This document shows, in pieces, positions 25,316 through 34,444 of a stretch of 64,000 nucleotides of DNA. The notes under the pieces are model-generated. The model worked only from the letters and a program-made list of their open reading frames with translations, ran no database searches and was not told the DNA's origin. Origin of the DNA: JAICMB01 sp035295125 (lineage in GTDB: Bacteria > Acidobacteriota > Terriglobia > Bryobacterales > Bryobacteraceae); assembly GCA_035295125.1 (NCBI GenBank), contig DATGJP010000112.1, forward strand, positions 62,001-126,000, in the 5' to 3' direction. Numbering within the stretch: the stretch's first letter is position 1; each line of letters opens with the position of its first letter. Both the position numbers and the translations under genes were made by a program.

Positions 25316-26347
25316 CTAACGCTCGATCTGAACGAGCCCGTTGGACGTGACGTCAGCGCCTTGTTCAGCCGTAATGGTCTGCGGGTCGCGCCAGAAGTCC
25401 ATGTATGAGACCTGGTGCACACACGAAACAGTGCAATAGGGCGCGCAACCTTTCACAGTGAGGTACTCGCGCCGGATATCCTCAACCGTGTATTCGTCGA
25501 GCCGCTTGCCGGGAAAACCTCGCTGTTGCGAACAGTAGTGCACCAAGCCGTCTTCGCAGATGTATAGATACCGCGCCCCCGCGCGGCAGCGCCAGTTGCT
25601 GGGCCGGCCATTGGCAATGTCGTCCTGGAAGTAGTTGAGCTGCGAAAAATTGCTCTTCTCGAAACCCTTCATCTCGAGGAAGACCTTGCGCTCCCGCTCG
25701 CCGATGGGACGCAACTGCCCGTCGCCATCGTGGATGATGCCAACCGTCGACGTGAACCCGAGTCCGACGGCGCGCTTGCCAACGATCAGCGCATCCTCCG
25801 GATTGTGAATGCCTCCGCCCAACACGGAATTGATGTTGACGTGAAACAACGCGTGGTCGGAAAGAATTTGAAGCTTCTTATCGAGCACCTTCAGGCTCTT
25901 CTTCGAGACATCGTCGGGCATCACATTGTCGATGCTGATCTGCATGTGGTCGAGCCCTGCCTGATTCAAGCGCTTCACCCGATCGGCGGTCAACAAATAG
26001 CCGTTTGTGATCAGGCCCGCGATGACCTTACGGCTCCGAATGTGAGCAATCAATTCGTCGAGGTCGGGGTGCAGCAACGGTTCACCGCCGCTAAACGTGA
26101 TGATGGTGGTTCCGAGATCGGCGAGCCGGTCCAAGCGATGGATCATCGTGTCACGAGGTACGGGCTTGGAATAATCGTCGTACTCGTTACAGTAGGTGCA
26201 GGACAGGTTGCAGCGGCGGATCGGAATGATATGCGCCATGACGGGATGGTCCGTGGACGCAAGCCCCCGCATGATCATTCTCCATTCCCGCATCCGGCGA
26301 TGGAGAGCCCTAAGGTTACGGCGAAACTTCAGCTGGCGATCAGCCAT
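25316..26347 (-). CDS. Radical SAM protein with SPASM-like tail
   Basis: Radical S-adenosylmethionine enzyme of 343 residues. C46, C50 and C53 in RRCNLSCTYCNEY bind the 4Fe-4S cluster, followed by the SAM-binding TFSGGEPLLHPD. The C-terminal part carries more Cys in SPASM-like spacing (WRCRAGARYLYIC, HYC, CAPYCTVSC), suggesting an auxiliary cluster. The substrate is unknown. It is not HpnH (the cluster motif and start differ), even though a hopanoid cyclase lies 3 kb away. It is a single gene. Confidence 0.88.
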   Translation of the reverse strand: MADRQLKFRRNLRALHRRMREWRMIMRGLASTDHPVMAHIIPIRRCNLSCTYCNEYDDYSKPVPRDTMIHRLDRLADLGTTIITFSGGEPLLHPDLDELIAHIRSRKVIAGLITNGYLLTADRVKRLNQAGLDHMQISIDNVMPDDVSKKSLKVLDKKLQILSDHALFHVNINSVLGGGIHNPEDALIVGKRAVGLGFTSTVGIIHDGDGQLRPIGERERKVFLEMKGFEKSNFSQLNYFQDDIANGRPSNWRCRAGARYLYICEDGLVHYCSQQRGFPGKRLDEYTVEDIRREYLTVKGCAPYCTVSCVHQVSYMDFWRDPQTITAEQGADVTSNGLVQIER

Positions 26348-26469
26348 AGATTGGCGGTAACTTCTTATTGAACCATAGGTTCCCAGTAACGCAACGAAGA
26401 AAAAATTGTCCAGCGCCGGAACGGAGCCGAATGGCGAATGAATTTGCCTGAGTGGTTATGTAATTACGA

Positions 26470-26958
26470 TTACACAACATGCGGCTGCTTCTCTTTGGCA
26501 ATGGGACCCAGCGTCGCCTGTGTTGCGCGGAGGTAGTCCGCCGGAGCGATTAGGATCTGAAGCCCACGCCGACCCGCGGAGACGGAGATGACATCGAAAA
26601 GCTCAATGGTGTCGTCCGCATAAACCGGGTATGGCTTCTTGCAGGCAAGCGCGGTTACGCCTCCGCGAATGTACCCTGTCAGCGGTTGGACTTCTTTCAG
26701 GTGAACCAACTCGAGCCGGCGATCGCCGGTGAGCTTTGCTAAGGCTTTGGGGTCTAATTCGCAATTGCCGGGTACGACGGCCAGGCAAACGCCATTTCGG
26801 TCGCCGCGCGCCACCAGAGTCTTAAAAACCTGCTCGGGTGGCAGCCCAACCTTGCGTGCTACGCTTTCCGCGGCCAGATCGTCCGGATCGACTTCGTATT
26901 CGCGCAGGTCGTAAGGAATTTTTAGATCGTCAAGCGCGCGAACTGCGTTCGTCTTCAC
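26470..26958 (-). CDS. YbaK/EbsC-type aminoacyl-tRNA deacylase
   Basis: A 162-residue YbaK-domain protein, probably a Cys-tRNA(Pro) deacylase that removes mischarged amino acids. The frame starts with KTNAVRALDDLKIPYDLREY, then KVGLPPEQVFKTLVARGD, ACKKPYPVYADDTIELFDVISVSAG in the core and GLQILIAPADYL. GTG 26958 fits the family start, with GGA 9 bases upstream. The longer frame to 27039 runs into a partial copy of the dispersed repeat and is not used. Confidence 0.88.
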   Translation of the reverse strand: MKTNAVRALDDLKIPYDLREYEVDPDDLAAESVARKVGLPPEQVFKTLVARGDRNGVCLAVVPGNCELDPKALAKLTGDRRLELVHLKEVQPLTGYIRGGVTALACKKPYPVYADDTIELFDVISVSAGRRGLQILIAPADYLRATQATLGPIAKEKQPHVV

Positions 26959-26984
26959 TTTCGCTATTCCAGGAGCACCCGGCA

Positions 26985-27060
26985 GAACTCGGGCAGGTGG
27001 AATGCCCGCTCCACCTTGGCTCGCAACGTTGAGTCGCAAGGGTGGCGCACGCGGTTCCGT
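26985..27060. repeat. Dispersed hairpin repeat, partial copy C
   Basis: The CGGGCAGGTGGAATGCCCG hairpin followed by CTCCACC matches the GGCAGGCTGAATGCCTGCTCCACC module of copies A and E. It is partial and degenerate. It lies just upstream of the YbaK gene. Confidence 0.5.
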
Positions 27061-27097
27061 AGGGCGCTCTCAAAAACTTCTGCCACAGGCAGCTAAT

Positions 27098-27907
27098 TTA
27101 GGGCTTCTTCGGCGGAGTGGGAGGCGTCGGAGGCTTGGTCGCCGATTCATCCACATCGCCGTACTTGATGTTGACATCGCTCTTGAACTGCTTGTAATCC
27201 TCGTACTTCACGGTTTCCTTAATCCGCTGCGTGAAGTCCTTGAAATTCAAGTTGCTGTTCGCGATGGTGTACGTCGGAAACCAGTATTTGCCGTCAACCT
27301 GCTCGCGGTACGTCTCAAACTTGGCATAAGCGTTCTCGCCGTTGTGCTTTTCGAGCCCTTCGCCGCGTCCGTAAGTCTTTACGATTTGCAAGTCCTTGTC
27401 GTCGACCCACACAATCCCTTCGAAATACCGCTTGCCGGATTCCATCTTCTTCGGCTTCACCGCGAACGCGTAACAGGTGATCTCATCCAGTTTCTCGCGG
27501 CCCAGATAACGAATGTAGTACATCGGGATCTCGTTAGTCGTCAGCACGAACGGCTGCACTTCTCGCAGGTCCTGCTCATCCTGCGGCGTCAGAAGAATAT
27601 GCTGCAGCGAGGGAACAGGCGACCGCACGACGTGCTCGGTTCTCTTGCCATCCGGCGTGAACACGATGTCCGATACGATCTCCCACCGGCCGCCCGGGTT
27701 GCCATTGTCATCCAACTCGATGATCCTCGCGGTCTGACGGTAAGTGTAGTTGCCGCGAGCCCGCGCAAAATCGGCCTCCTTGGCAGCGAACTTGCTGATG
27801 ATGTCCTGGATCTGTGTTTCGTTCGGATCGGGCAGATTTGCGGCCCGGACGGACGCCGGTAGCAACGCAATGCCCCAAATCATCATCGCGGCGGCAAACG
27901 TGCGCAT
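27098..27907 (-). CDS. Secreted LolA/LolB-fold-like hypothetical protein
   Basis: A 269-residue exported protein. The signal peptide MRTFAAAMMIWGIALLPAS ends near VRA. The body has the alternating beta pattern of outer-membrane lipoprotein-sorting-like proteins (YRQTARIIELDDNG, YYIRYLGREKLDEITCYAF, YFEGIVWVDDKDLQIVKTYG, YWFPTYTIA). The tail is Pro-rich. ATG 27907 has GAGAGG about 6 bases upstream; the frame to 27970 is not needed. Such proteins are common and poorly characterised in Acidobacteria. Confidence 0.8.
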   Translation of the reverse strand: MRTFAAAMMIWGIALLPASVRAANLPDPNETQIQDIISKFAAKEADFARARGNYTYRQTARIIELDDNGNPGGRWEIVSDIVFTPDGKRTEHVVRSPVPSLQHILLTPQDEQDLREVQPFVLTTNEIPMYYIRYLGREKLDEITCYAFAVKPKKMESGKRYFEGIVWVDDKDLQIVKTYGRGEGLEKHNGENAYAKFETYREQVDGKYWFPTYTIANSNLNFKDFTQRIKETVKYEDYKQFKSDVNIKYGDVDESATKPPTPPTPPKKP

Positions 27908-27978
27908 GTTATACCTCTCAGCTTTTGACGGTCGGCACGAAACGCGGGTTGCCATTGGCCCCACGTCCATATCTTCTA

Positions 27979-29154
27979 TTATCCAAGAATCTGCTTGGCG
28001 ATGGTCAACTTCTGCATATTGCTGGTGCCCTCATAAATGCGGCCGATCTTGGAGTCGCGGAATAGCTTTTCCACCGGATAATCCTTGGTGAAGCCCACGC
28101 CGCCAAAGATTTCAACAGCCTTCGAAGCCGTGTTCTCCGCCACCTGGGACGCGAAATACTTGGCCATCGCCGCTTCAGTGACAAATGGAAGGCCCGCGTC
28201 GCGCATCCGTGCGCCGTTGTACACGAGCAGGCGCGCGGCTTCGACCTCCGTCGCCATGTGGGCCAATTCGAACTGGATGCCCTGAAATTCCGCGATCGTC
28301 TTCCCGAACTGCTTGCGTTGCCGGGCATAGTTGAGAGCGTGGCTCAGTGCGCCCTGCGCCAGGCCAGCCATCTGCGCACCGATCGCGATGCGGCCCTCAT
28401 TCAGCGTCTCGATGGCGATCTTATACCCTCGCCCAACGTCACCTAGGACGTTGGCCGCCGGCACCCGGCAATCATCCAGGATCAGCTCGCAAGTGGACGA
28501 CGCGCGAATCCCGAGCTTGTCTTCCTTCTTCCCAACCTGAAAGCCTGGAAACACACGCTCCACCAGAAAGCAGGTGATGCCGCGATGGCCCAGTTCGGGA
28601 TTCGCGTTCGCGAACAGCAGATAAAGACCCGCCTCGGCCGCGTTCGTGATCCAGAGTTTGCGGCCCGTGATACGCCACTCGTCGCCGTCCTTCACCGCGC
28701 GCGTCGCCAGCGCAAAGGCATCCGACCCGGCGCCGGCTTCCGACAGCGCGAACGATGCCACCATCTCGGATGCCAGTTTCGGCAGGTAACGCCGCTTCTG
28801 ATCGTCGTTGCCCCAGCGCAGCAGGACATTATTGGAGATGGTGTTCTGCACGTCCACGATCACTGCCGCCGATGGATCGACCTCCGCCAGGGCCTCGACC
28901 GCGAGCACCGCCTGAAAGAAGCTACCGCCCTGCCCGCCAAACTCCTCAGGAATCTCGATGCCCATCAGCCCCAGCTCGAACATCTCTCGAAGCAATTCCT
29001 TCCGGAAGACGCCTGCTTCGTCCATTTCCCGCACATGAGGACCGATGCGTTCCCGCGCGAACCTTCGCACGGTGTCGCGAAACATCGTTTCTTCTTCGGT
29101 GAGTACGCTCAAGGGCGCGGGTGTGGCTTGACTCATTTCCGTGGCGGTGGACAT
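27979..29154 (-). CDS. Acyl-CoA dehydrogenase (short/branched chain type)
   Basis: FAD enzyme that oxidises acyl-CoA at the alpha-beta bond. The 391 residues comprise the N-terminal helical domain, the middle beta domain (FALSEAGAGSD, KLWITNA) and the C-terminal helical domain (RQRKQFGKTIAEFQGIQF, AVEIFGGVGFTKDYPVE). The catalytic Glu is in YEGTSNMQ near the end, as in short and branched chain members. GGAGG at about 29167-29171 serves ATG 29154. It is divergent from the amidase operon with only 53 bases between starts. Confidence 0.95.
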   Translation of the reverse strand: MSTATEMSQATPAPLSVLTEEETMFRDTVRRFARERIGPHVREMDEAGVFRKELLREMFELGLMGIEIPEEFGGQGGSFFQAVLAVEALAEVDPSAAVIVDVQNTISNNVLLRWGNDDQKRRYLPKLASEMVASFALSEAGAGSDAFALATRAVKDGDEWRITGRKLWITNAAEAGLYLLFANANPELGHRGITCFLVERVFPGFQVGKKEDKLGIRASSTCELILDDCRVPAANVLGDVGRGYKIAIETLNEGRIAIGAQMAGLAQGALSHALNYARQRKQFGKTIAEFQGIQFELAHMATEVEAARLLVYNGARMRDAGLPFVTEAAMAKYFASQVAENTASKAVEIFGGVGFTKDYPVEKLFRDSKIGRIYEGTSNMQKLTIAKQILG

Positions 29155-29207
29155 AGCGATCTTCCTCCAGTCTAACCCTTGCCAGAGCTACCATTGAGGA
29201 AAAACTT

Positions 29208-29360
29208 ATGTCCACATCGGCTATCCCTAACGACCAACTCGAACGGATTCTACCCACCGTCAACGATCTGTTGAGCCGCATGAACAAGGTGTTCGAACGA
29301 CTCTCGCTAACGACGGATTCCGCGCTGGTCTATGAACTCGCCCGCGGAGATCGCAAGTGA
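29208..29360 (+). CDS. 50-residue GatC/AtzG-like small subunit
   Basis: A short gene of 50 codons, easily missed. GAGGA at 29197-29201 lies about 7 bases before ATG 29208. The stop overlaps the amidase start as GTGA, so translation is coupled. The product is a helical protein (DQLERILPTVNDLLSRMNKV, then LSLTTDSALVYE). The leucine pattern and hydrophobic-V-Y ending resemble DUF4089/AtzG and the GatC role: small proteins that wrap and stabilise amidase partners such as AtzE and GatA. The family assignment is inference from pattern and position. Confidence 0.75.
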   Translation: MSTSAIPNDQLERILPTVNDLLSRMNKVFERLSLTTDSALVYELARGDRK

Positions 29361-30718
29361 ACATCGTCGAAGCCGGCAATGCCCTTCGAAAGCGCAAGAT
29401 CTCGTGCCGGGAACTCACCGACGAGTGCCTGACTAAGATTCAGGATCTGAACCCGGCTCTGAACGCATTCATCACTGTGTGTGAGGATTCGGCAAGAAAG
29501 CAGGCTGAGAAGCTGGATGAGGAGTTGGAGGATGGCTTCGACCGCGGGCCTCTGCACGGCATTCCGATCGCCCACAAGGACCTGATCTGCACGAAAGGGG
29601 TCAGGACCACGTCCGGCTCGAAGCTCTTCAGCGATTATGTCCCCGACTACGACGCTACGGTCGTGTCCCGTCTTCATGAAGCCGGAACCGTGATGCTGGG
29701 CAAGACGGGCCTCCATGAGTTGGCTTACGGGATCACCTCCAACAATCCGCATTTTGGACCCGTCCGCAACCCGCACGGTCACGATCGCGTCCCCGGTGGA
29801 TCGAGCGGCGGCGCCGGCGCGGCGGTGGCCTGCGGTATGGCGCTGATGGCGACCGGAACCGATACCGGCGGATCCATCCGTATTCCCGCATCGTTCTGTG
29901 GCGTCGTCGGGCTCAAGCCGACGTATGGCCGTGTGAGCCGCTATGGAGTCCGGCCGCTCGGCCTGAGCCTGGACCACATCGGCCCGCTGACATCGACTGT
30001 TCGCGATGCCGCCATCGCACTGCACGCAATGGCTGGATTCGATGACCGGGACAGCTCCTGCAGCCGCGAGCCGGTGCTGGAGTACGTCCCGCCGTCCCCT
30101 TGTTCGCTTGGCGGCGTCCGCATCGGCGTTCCGCAGAACTACTACTTCGAAGGCGTCGCGGGTGAAGTGCGAGACGCGGTACAGACCGTGGTGCGAAACA
30201 CCGAATCGCTTGGCGCGCGAGTGGTGTCCGTGCGAGTTCCCGACGTCGAGGAACTGAACCTTGTCGCTCGCACCATTCTGCTGGCGGAGGCCTCGGCGCT
30301 TTACGAACCATACATGGACCAGCGCGCGAGCTTCGGGGACGACGTCCTGGCGCTGCTCGACCAGGGGCGCCTCGTGCCCGCCACGGTCTACGTAAACGCG
30401 CAAAGAATGCGCCGCCTCCTGCTTCAGGAATGGCAGACAATCTGCAGCACCGTGGATTGCCTGATTACGCCGACCACTCCCACCGCCGCGCCATTGATCG
30501 GCCAGCGTGAAATGGAGATGGACGGACGTAAGATCGACGTCCGGCTGGCAACGACGCGTTTCATGCGCGGCGTCAACGCGCTGGGCTTCCCCGCGCTGTC
30601 AATTCCCTGTGGCAAGACGGCCGAAAACCTGCCAATGGGGCTGCAGGTTATCGGCCGGCCGTTTGAAGAAGACCTGGTGCTGCGAGTCGGAGCCGCCATA
30701 GAGGACTTGGTCCTCTGA
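29357..30718 (+). CDS. Amidase-signature family hydrolase
   Basis: A 453-residue GatA-like amidase. The Ser-Ser-Lys triad is visible: K74 in IAHKDL, the GGSSGG Ser pair at 149-150 and nucleophile S173 in TDTGGSIRIP. The C-terminal part includes CLITPTTPTAAP and GFPALSIPCG. It hydrolyses an amide; the substrate is unknown. No GatB partner is near, so it is not a glutamyl-tRNA amidotransferase locus. The GTG start overlaps the stop of the small AtzG-like gene. It is followed by dispersed repeat copy D. Confidence 0.93.
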   Translation: MNIVEAGNALRKRKISCRELTDECLTKIQDLNPALNAFITVCEDSARKQAEKLDEELEDGFDRGPLHGIPIAHKDLICTKGVRTTSGSKLFSDYVPDYDATVVSRLHEAGTVMLGKTGLHELAYGITSNNPHFGPVRNPHGHDRVPGGSSGGAGAAVACGMALMATGTDTGGSIRIPASFCGVVGLKPTYGRVSRYGVRPLGLSLDHIGPLTSTVRDAAIALHAMAGFDDRDSSCSREPVLEYVPPSPCSLGGVRIGVPQNYYFEGVAGEVRDAVQTVVRNTESLGARVVSVRVPDVEELNLVARTILLAEASALYEPYMDQRASFGDDVLALLDQGRLVPATVYVNAQRMRRLLLQEWQTICSTVDCLITPTTPTAAPLIGQREMEMDGRKIDVRLATTRFMRGVNALGFPALSIPCGKTAENLPMGLQVIGRPFEEDLVLRVGAAIEDLVL

Positions 30719-30739
30719 CTTTATTCCCCTTTGCACCTC

Positions 30740-30870
30740 ACCGGAGAAAGGAAAGGCGAAAACGCCTGTCCCACCTTTCCAGCGGATGTAGGGCGGGTTT
30801 GTAACCTGCGGCGGGTTTGAAACCCGCCTTCACCACTTCCGAATTGCCTTGACAAGCACGGCAACAAACT
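30740..30870. repeat. Dispersed hairpin repeat, copy D
   Basis: Core AGGCGAAAACGCCT at 30754-30767, CCCACCTTTCC, then TTTGAAACCCGCCTTCACCACTTCC and a GACAAGCACGGCAAC end, also seen near 5.5 kb in copy A. It fills the gap between two convergent genes (amidase and DUF1501). Confidence 0.7.
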
Positions 30871-30897
30871 GGTAGCAGGATGCAATCCTGACTTACT

Positions 30898-32316
30898 CTA
30901 ACTCGAAGTGGGCCACAACTCATTAATCGGCCCATACAAATCCTCATTTGAGAACGGCACGTACTCAAACCCGCGCTTAAACGGATCGTCGTACCGCACC
31001 GTCGTCCAGTCGATTCCCATGGCCGAGTAAATCGTCGCCTCGACATCCTCCGGCTTCACATAGCGCTGCCGCGACCAGCCGTAATCCACCGTATCCGACC
31101 CACTGTCGTTCGTCGCGCCGATCACAGTGCCGCCCTTAATGCCGCCGCCGCCGAACACCGCGGTCTGCTGCACCAGGTGATCGCGTCCGCCCGCGGCCGT
31201 CACCTTCCCGACCGTGCGTCCGAATTCGCCGACCATGACGAGCAGTGTCTCATCGTACAAGCCACTCGCCTTCAAGTCGTTGATCAGTGCCGAGACGCCA
31301 TCATCGAGAGGCTTGCCCATGGTGTAAAGATTGTTACCCTTCGGGTTAGCCTTTCCGTAGATGTCGACGTGCATGTCCCAACTCCCGAACGAAACCAGAA
31401 TGAACCGCGTGCCCTGGTTCGCCGAGAGTACCTGCTTCGCCACCAGGCAGGCATTGCCGAAAGCCGAGCTTCCATAGCGGGTGCTGTCGGAGCTGTTGAA
31501 CGAAAAAGCCTGCTGCACGGCGCTGTTATATGTCATGCTGTTGGCCGCCGTGTAGAACTCGTCATAATCCTGCACCGGCTGTCCCAGCGGCGAATTAACA
31601 CGCAGTGGGTCGTCGAGCTGGTGCACGCGGCTCCACATCGTCTCGAAGCGGGGCTGTCCGAGCACGTTCGTCGTATTCGGAATGCCTGCGGTCGAAGGCA
31701 CAATTTTAAACGGCGCGTACGTCGCCGGGAAGTACCCGTTCCCAACACAAGATGCCGAATTGAGCGCCAGAAACGTCGGGAATACCTGCCCCGGGGTCCG
31801 CTCCGCGAACTTCTCGATCGCGACGACGCTACCGATGTTCGGCGCAATGTTTCCCAAAGCCGCCGCGGGATTGCGTCCGATTTGCGTCCATGTCTGCGCC
31901 AGGGAATGCACCAGGGCCCACGACTGCATCGATCGCACCAGCGCCAGGTCTCCCAGCAGGCCGCCGATATTCGGCAACAGGCCCATCGGCCAGGAAACAC
32001 CGTTTACGTTGGTTGGATTGAAGTCCGCCGGAGTGGTGCCGTCGAGGAACTTCAAATCGAAAGTGTCGACGTGCGACGGAGCGCCGGCCAGCAAAATGAA
32101 GATGACGTTCTTGGCCGTGTTCTTCATCTGCACACCGGGCTGCGTGACGATATCTGTCTCCGCCTTAGCCGACTTGCCCAGAAGGTACGATCCCGTCACC
32201 CCCGCTCCTAGAATCTCGAAGAACCTCCGCCGCGAGAAGTACGGCCGGTTGAAGAACGAAAGGTGCGGATGTGGATACCGCTGAACAAAATTATCGAATT
32301 TATCTCTTTCCGACAT
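30898..32316 (-). CDS. DUF1501 protein (Tat-exported)
   Basis: A 472-residue member of the DUF1501 family (sulfatase/phosphatase-like fold, abundant in Planctomycetes and Acidobacteria). A Tat-type leader SRRRFFEILGAG lies near residue 28. The core has VIFILLAGAPSHVDTFD and SFGSWDMHVDIYG, and the end has the MVGEFGRTVGKV and GGRDHL motifs. It lies 13 bases downstream of the DUF1549/DUF1553 gene, its usual partner, and the two form an operon. Function is unknown; these pairs are often linked to polymer or sulfated-glycan breakdown. Confidence 0.93.
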   Translation of the reverse strand: MSERDKFDNFVQRYPHPHLSFFNRPYFSRRRFFEILGAGVTGSYLLGKSAKAETDIVTQPGVQMKNTAKNVIFILLAGAPSHVDTFDLKFLDGTTPADFNPTNVNGVSWPMGLLPNIGGLLGDLALVRSMQSWALVHSLAQTWTQIGRNPAAALGNIAPNIGSVVAIEKFAERTPGQVFPTFLALNSASCVGNGYFPATYAPFKIVPSTAGIPNTTNVLGQPRFETMWSRVHQLDDPLRVNSPLGQPVQDYDEFYTAANSMTYNSAVQQAFSFNSSDSTRYGSSAFGNACLVAKQVLSANQGTRFILVSFGSWDMHVDIYGKANPKGNNLYTMGKPLDDGVSALINDLKASGLYDETLLVMVGEFGRTVGKVTAAGGRDHLVQQTAVFGGGGIKGGTVIGATNDSGSDTVDYGWSRQRYVKPEDVEATIYSAMGIDWTTVRYDDPFKRGFEYVPFSNEDLYGPINELWPTSS

Positions 32317-32329
32317 GACCCTCTCCCCG

Positions 32330-34282
32330 TTAGTAATTGAAAATGAAATCCACTTTGTTGTAGAGCGACCACATCAGGTTCTCGATCTCCTGGCTGCGGT
32401 TACCCCCATTGATGTTCGCCACGGCCGCGCTCAATTCGACGTCGGTGGGAGTTCGCGAAAGCACGGTCAGAAAAGCTGTCGTCACGAGTTGCCCCGTGTC
32501 GGCAATGTTCCCTAGCGACTTGAGGAACGAGCCCGCTGGAGCCTTGGCAAACTGCATCCGGCTCATCACGAAGTTGTCGTTCATCAAATCGAGAGCCTGT
32601 GTCACGGATCCATCGGAGCTCCGCACCTGGGTATCGCGATTCCCGCGCAGAAACGTATCGAGAAACATCGAAACCGCCCCATTAGCGCCATCCGGCATGC
32701 TTAGCGGCTCGGGGAACTGCATCGCCCAATTCATGGTCCCGTACGTCGCATTCTTATAGGTGGGAATGATACCGCTCGATTGCGCCACGGCATCGTGGAT
32801 CTCCTCCGACCACAAACGGCGCACCATCTTGCGCGCAAACAGCGTTTGCCACGCCGGATTCCATGTCCCGTCGTAACGCGACGAAAGCTGATAGGCCTGC
32901 GAATTCGCGATTTCACGCATCAACGCTTTCAGGTCGTAGCCGCTGTTGACGAAGTCTTGAGCCAGCGCATTCAACAACTGCGGATTCGACGGCTGCAGCG
33001 GCCAGGGCTGCGTCGGATCCTGCGGCCACGGAGCTGTCGGCGGATTGGCCGGATCGAGGCGGGCTGGATCAAACTGATCAGGCGGATCGACAATGCCCTG
33101 TCCAAAGAAATACGCCCAAACATAGTTCACAGCGGCGCGCGCAAATTGGAAATCGGACGTCACCAACCCGCCGAGGGACACCCGATAGTTCTGCCCCTTG
33201 TCCGGACCCTGGCCGCCCCAGAGATACGCCGGAGCCACCGTCTTCGGATCGCTAGACGTGGCCGGCTGACGCGCCGGACGATTGCCGGTGGTGGTGTTCA
33301 GCGCATAATCTTTCGTATATTTCGTGTTGTCGGCAAGCCCCCAGTAATACGGCTGCGGTGTCCCTTGCGTCACTGGCGTACGTGGCCAATCGGTGTGCGA
33401 GAGGAATGATGAAAGGCCCCAGGCCTGCTGCCGCGTCGTGTGGCTACCCCAGAGGCTCAGCGACGTAAGATGTCCCGCGCCGTTATGGCACAGCAGGCAA
33501 TTCACGTGCGAGATGCCCAGGAAAGTTGTAGCCATGTTCGCGGTCTGTTGGTCCCAGATGTCCTGTGCCGGGCCGCCCGTCACCACGCCGCCAATCAGAA
33601 AGTTCAACTCGCCCTGCGTGTAGCTGTCGCCGCCTTGTGCCGAGATCATTTCCCGCGCCATCTGGTCGTACGGTTTGCCGGTAGCGAGCGAATCGTGGAT
33701 ATAGGTGTAGAACGCTTCCACGCCAGCCGGGTATCGCACGATCTGCGTGTTCCGCGAGTTGTTCTGGAACAGGTCGCCATAGAACATCGTCCACTTGTCC
33801 ACCCACTGCGAACTGGCGAGTAACGTCTCGATCAGTTTCGCCCGCTTAGTCGGCGTCTGATCCGCAATGAAAGCATTGAGATCGCTGACTGTGGGGATTC
33901 GTCCCGTCAGGTCGAGCGTCACCCTACGAATGAATTCATAGTCGGTGGTCTGAGGAGCGGGCGTCACGCCGGCGGCATTAATAGCCTGAAATATATATTT
34001 GTCGATCGTATTATTACTGCTCGAAGCCGTTCCTGCAGTCTTTGACGCCGCCGAGGTCTCACGGTGCGGCAGCGCCGCCACCACGGCCCGGGTCATATCA
34101 CTGAGAGCATGATTCGTCCGCGAATTGACGCCTTTCATGAACCTGTCATGATCCGGTCCGTAGAAGGTGCACTCCGGATGCGCTACGCCGTATTGCGGTT
34201 GCTCGTCGTCGGAACGAAGAACCCCAACGAGCGCGAATACCGTAATGCCTGCGAACACTAAGGCGGTGCGTTTTCTGACCAT
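32330..34282 (-). CDS. DUF1549/DUF1553 protein with CxxCH motif
   Basis: A 650-residue exported protein. The N-terminal leader is followed by a DUF1549 domain (IDKYIFQAINAAG, EFIRRVTLDLTGRIPT, WVDKWTMFYGDLF). A CLLCH motif (HVNCLLCHNG) lies near the end of that domain, as in cytochrome-containing relatives. DUF1553 follows (DFQFARAAVNYVWAYFFG, RRLWSEEIHDAV, FLDTFLRGNRDT). AGGAGG at 34294-34289 fits ATG 34282 (6 bases). It is the first gene of the pair with the DUF1501 gene. CLLCH can bind haem if the protein is exported. Confidence 0.93.
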   Translation of the reverse strand: MVRKRTALVFAGITVFALVGVLRSDDEQPQYGVAHPECTFYGPDHDRFMKGVNSRTNHALSDMTRAVVAALPHRETSAASKTAGTASSSNNTIDKYIFQAINAAGVTPAPQTTDYEFIRRVTLDLTGRIPTVSDLNAFIADQTPTKRAKLIETLLASSQWVDKWTMFYGDLFQNNSRNTQIVRYPAGVEAFYTYIHDSLATGKPYDQMAREMISAQGGDSYTQGELNFLIGGVVTGGPAQDIWDQQTANMATTFLGISHVNCLLCHNGAGHLTSLSLWGSHTTRQQAWGLSSFLSHTDWPRTPVTQGTPQPYYWGLADNTKYTKDYALNTTTGNRPARQPATSSDPKTVAPAYLWGGQGPDKGQNYRVSLGGLVTSDFQFARAAVNYVWAYFFGQGIVDPPDQFDPARLDPANPPTAPWPQDPTQPWPLQPSNPQLLNALAQDFVNSGYDLKALMREIANSQAYQLSSRYDGTWNPAWQTLFARKMVRRLWSEEIHDAVAQSSGIIPTYKNATYGTMNWAMQFPEPLSMPDGANGAVSMFLDTFLRGNRDTQVRSSDGSVTQALDLMNDNFVMSRMQFAKAPAGSFLKSLGNIADTGQLVTTAFLTVLSRTPTDVELSAAVANINGGNRSQEIENLMWSLYNKVDFIFNY

Positions 34283-34444
34283 CCCCAACCTCCTAACTGC
34301 TTTGTAACGGGCCGCCAGCGGTGCGAGGCGGGCCGATCGAGTCTATCGTCTCAAACACAAACCAGCTTTAAAGGACGCGCCCATGAGGCACTTTTAATCA
34401 CCGCTCCCGAAAAGCCGTAACCTGCGCCCAGGTAAGTACTATAG

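Noticed and set aside
25316..26347. HpnH-type hopanoid radical SAM enzyme, given the cyclase nearby
   Set aside because: The cluster motif and N-terminus do not match HpnH, and the two genes are separated by unrelated regulators.
29330..30403. 357-residue minus strand ORF
   Set aside because: Antisense to the amidase; no motif and atypical composition (Arg/His/Ala).
31177..32211. 344-residue + strand ORF
   Set aside because: Antisense to the DUF1501 gene, which has clear domain motifs.
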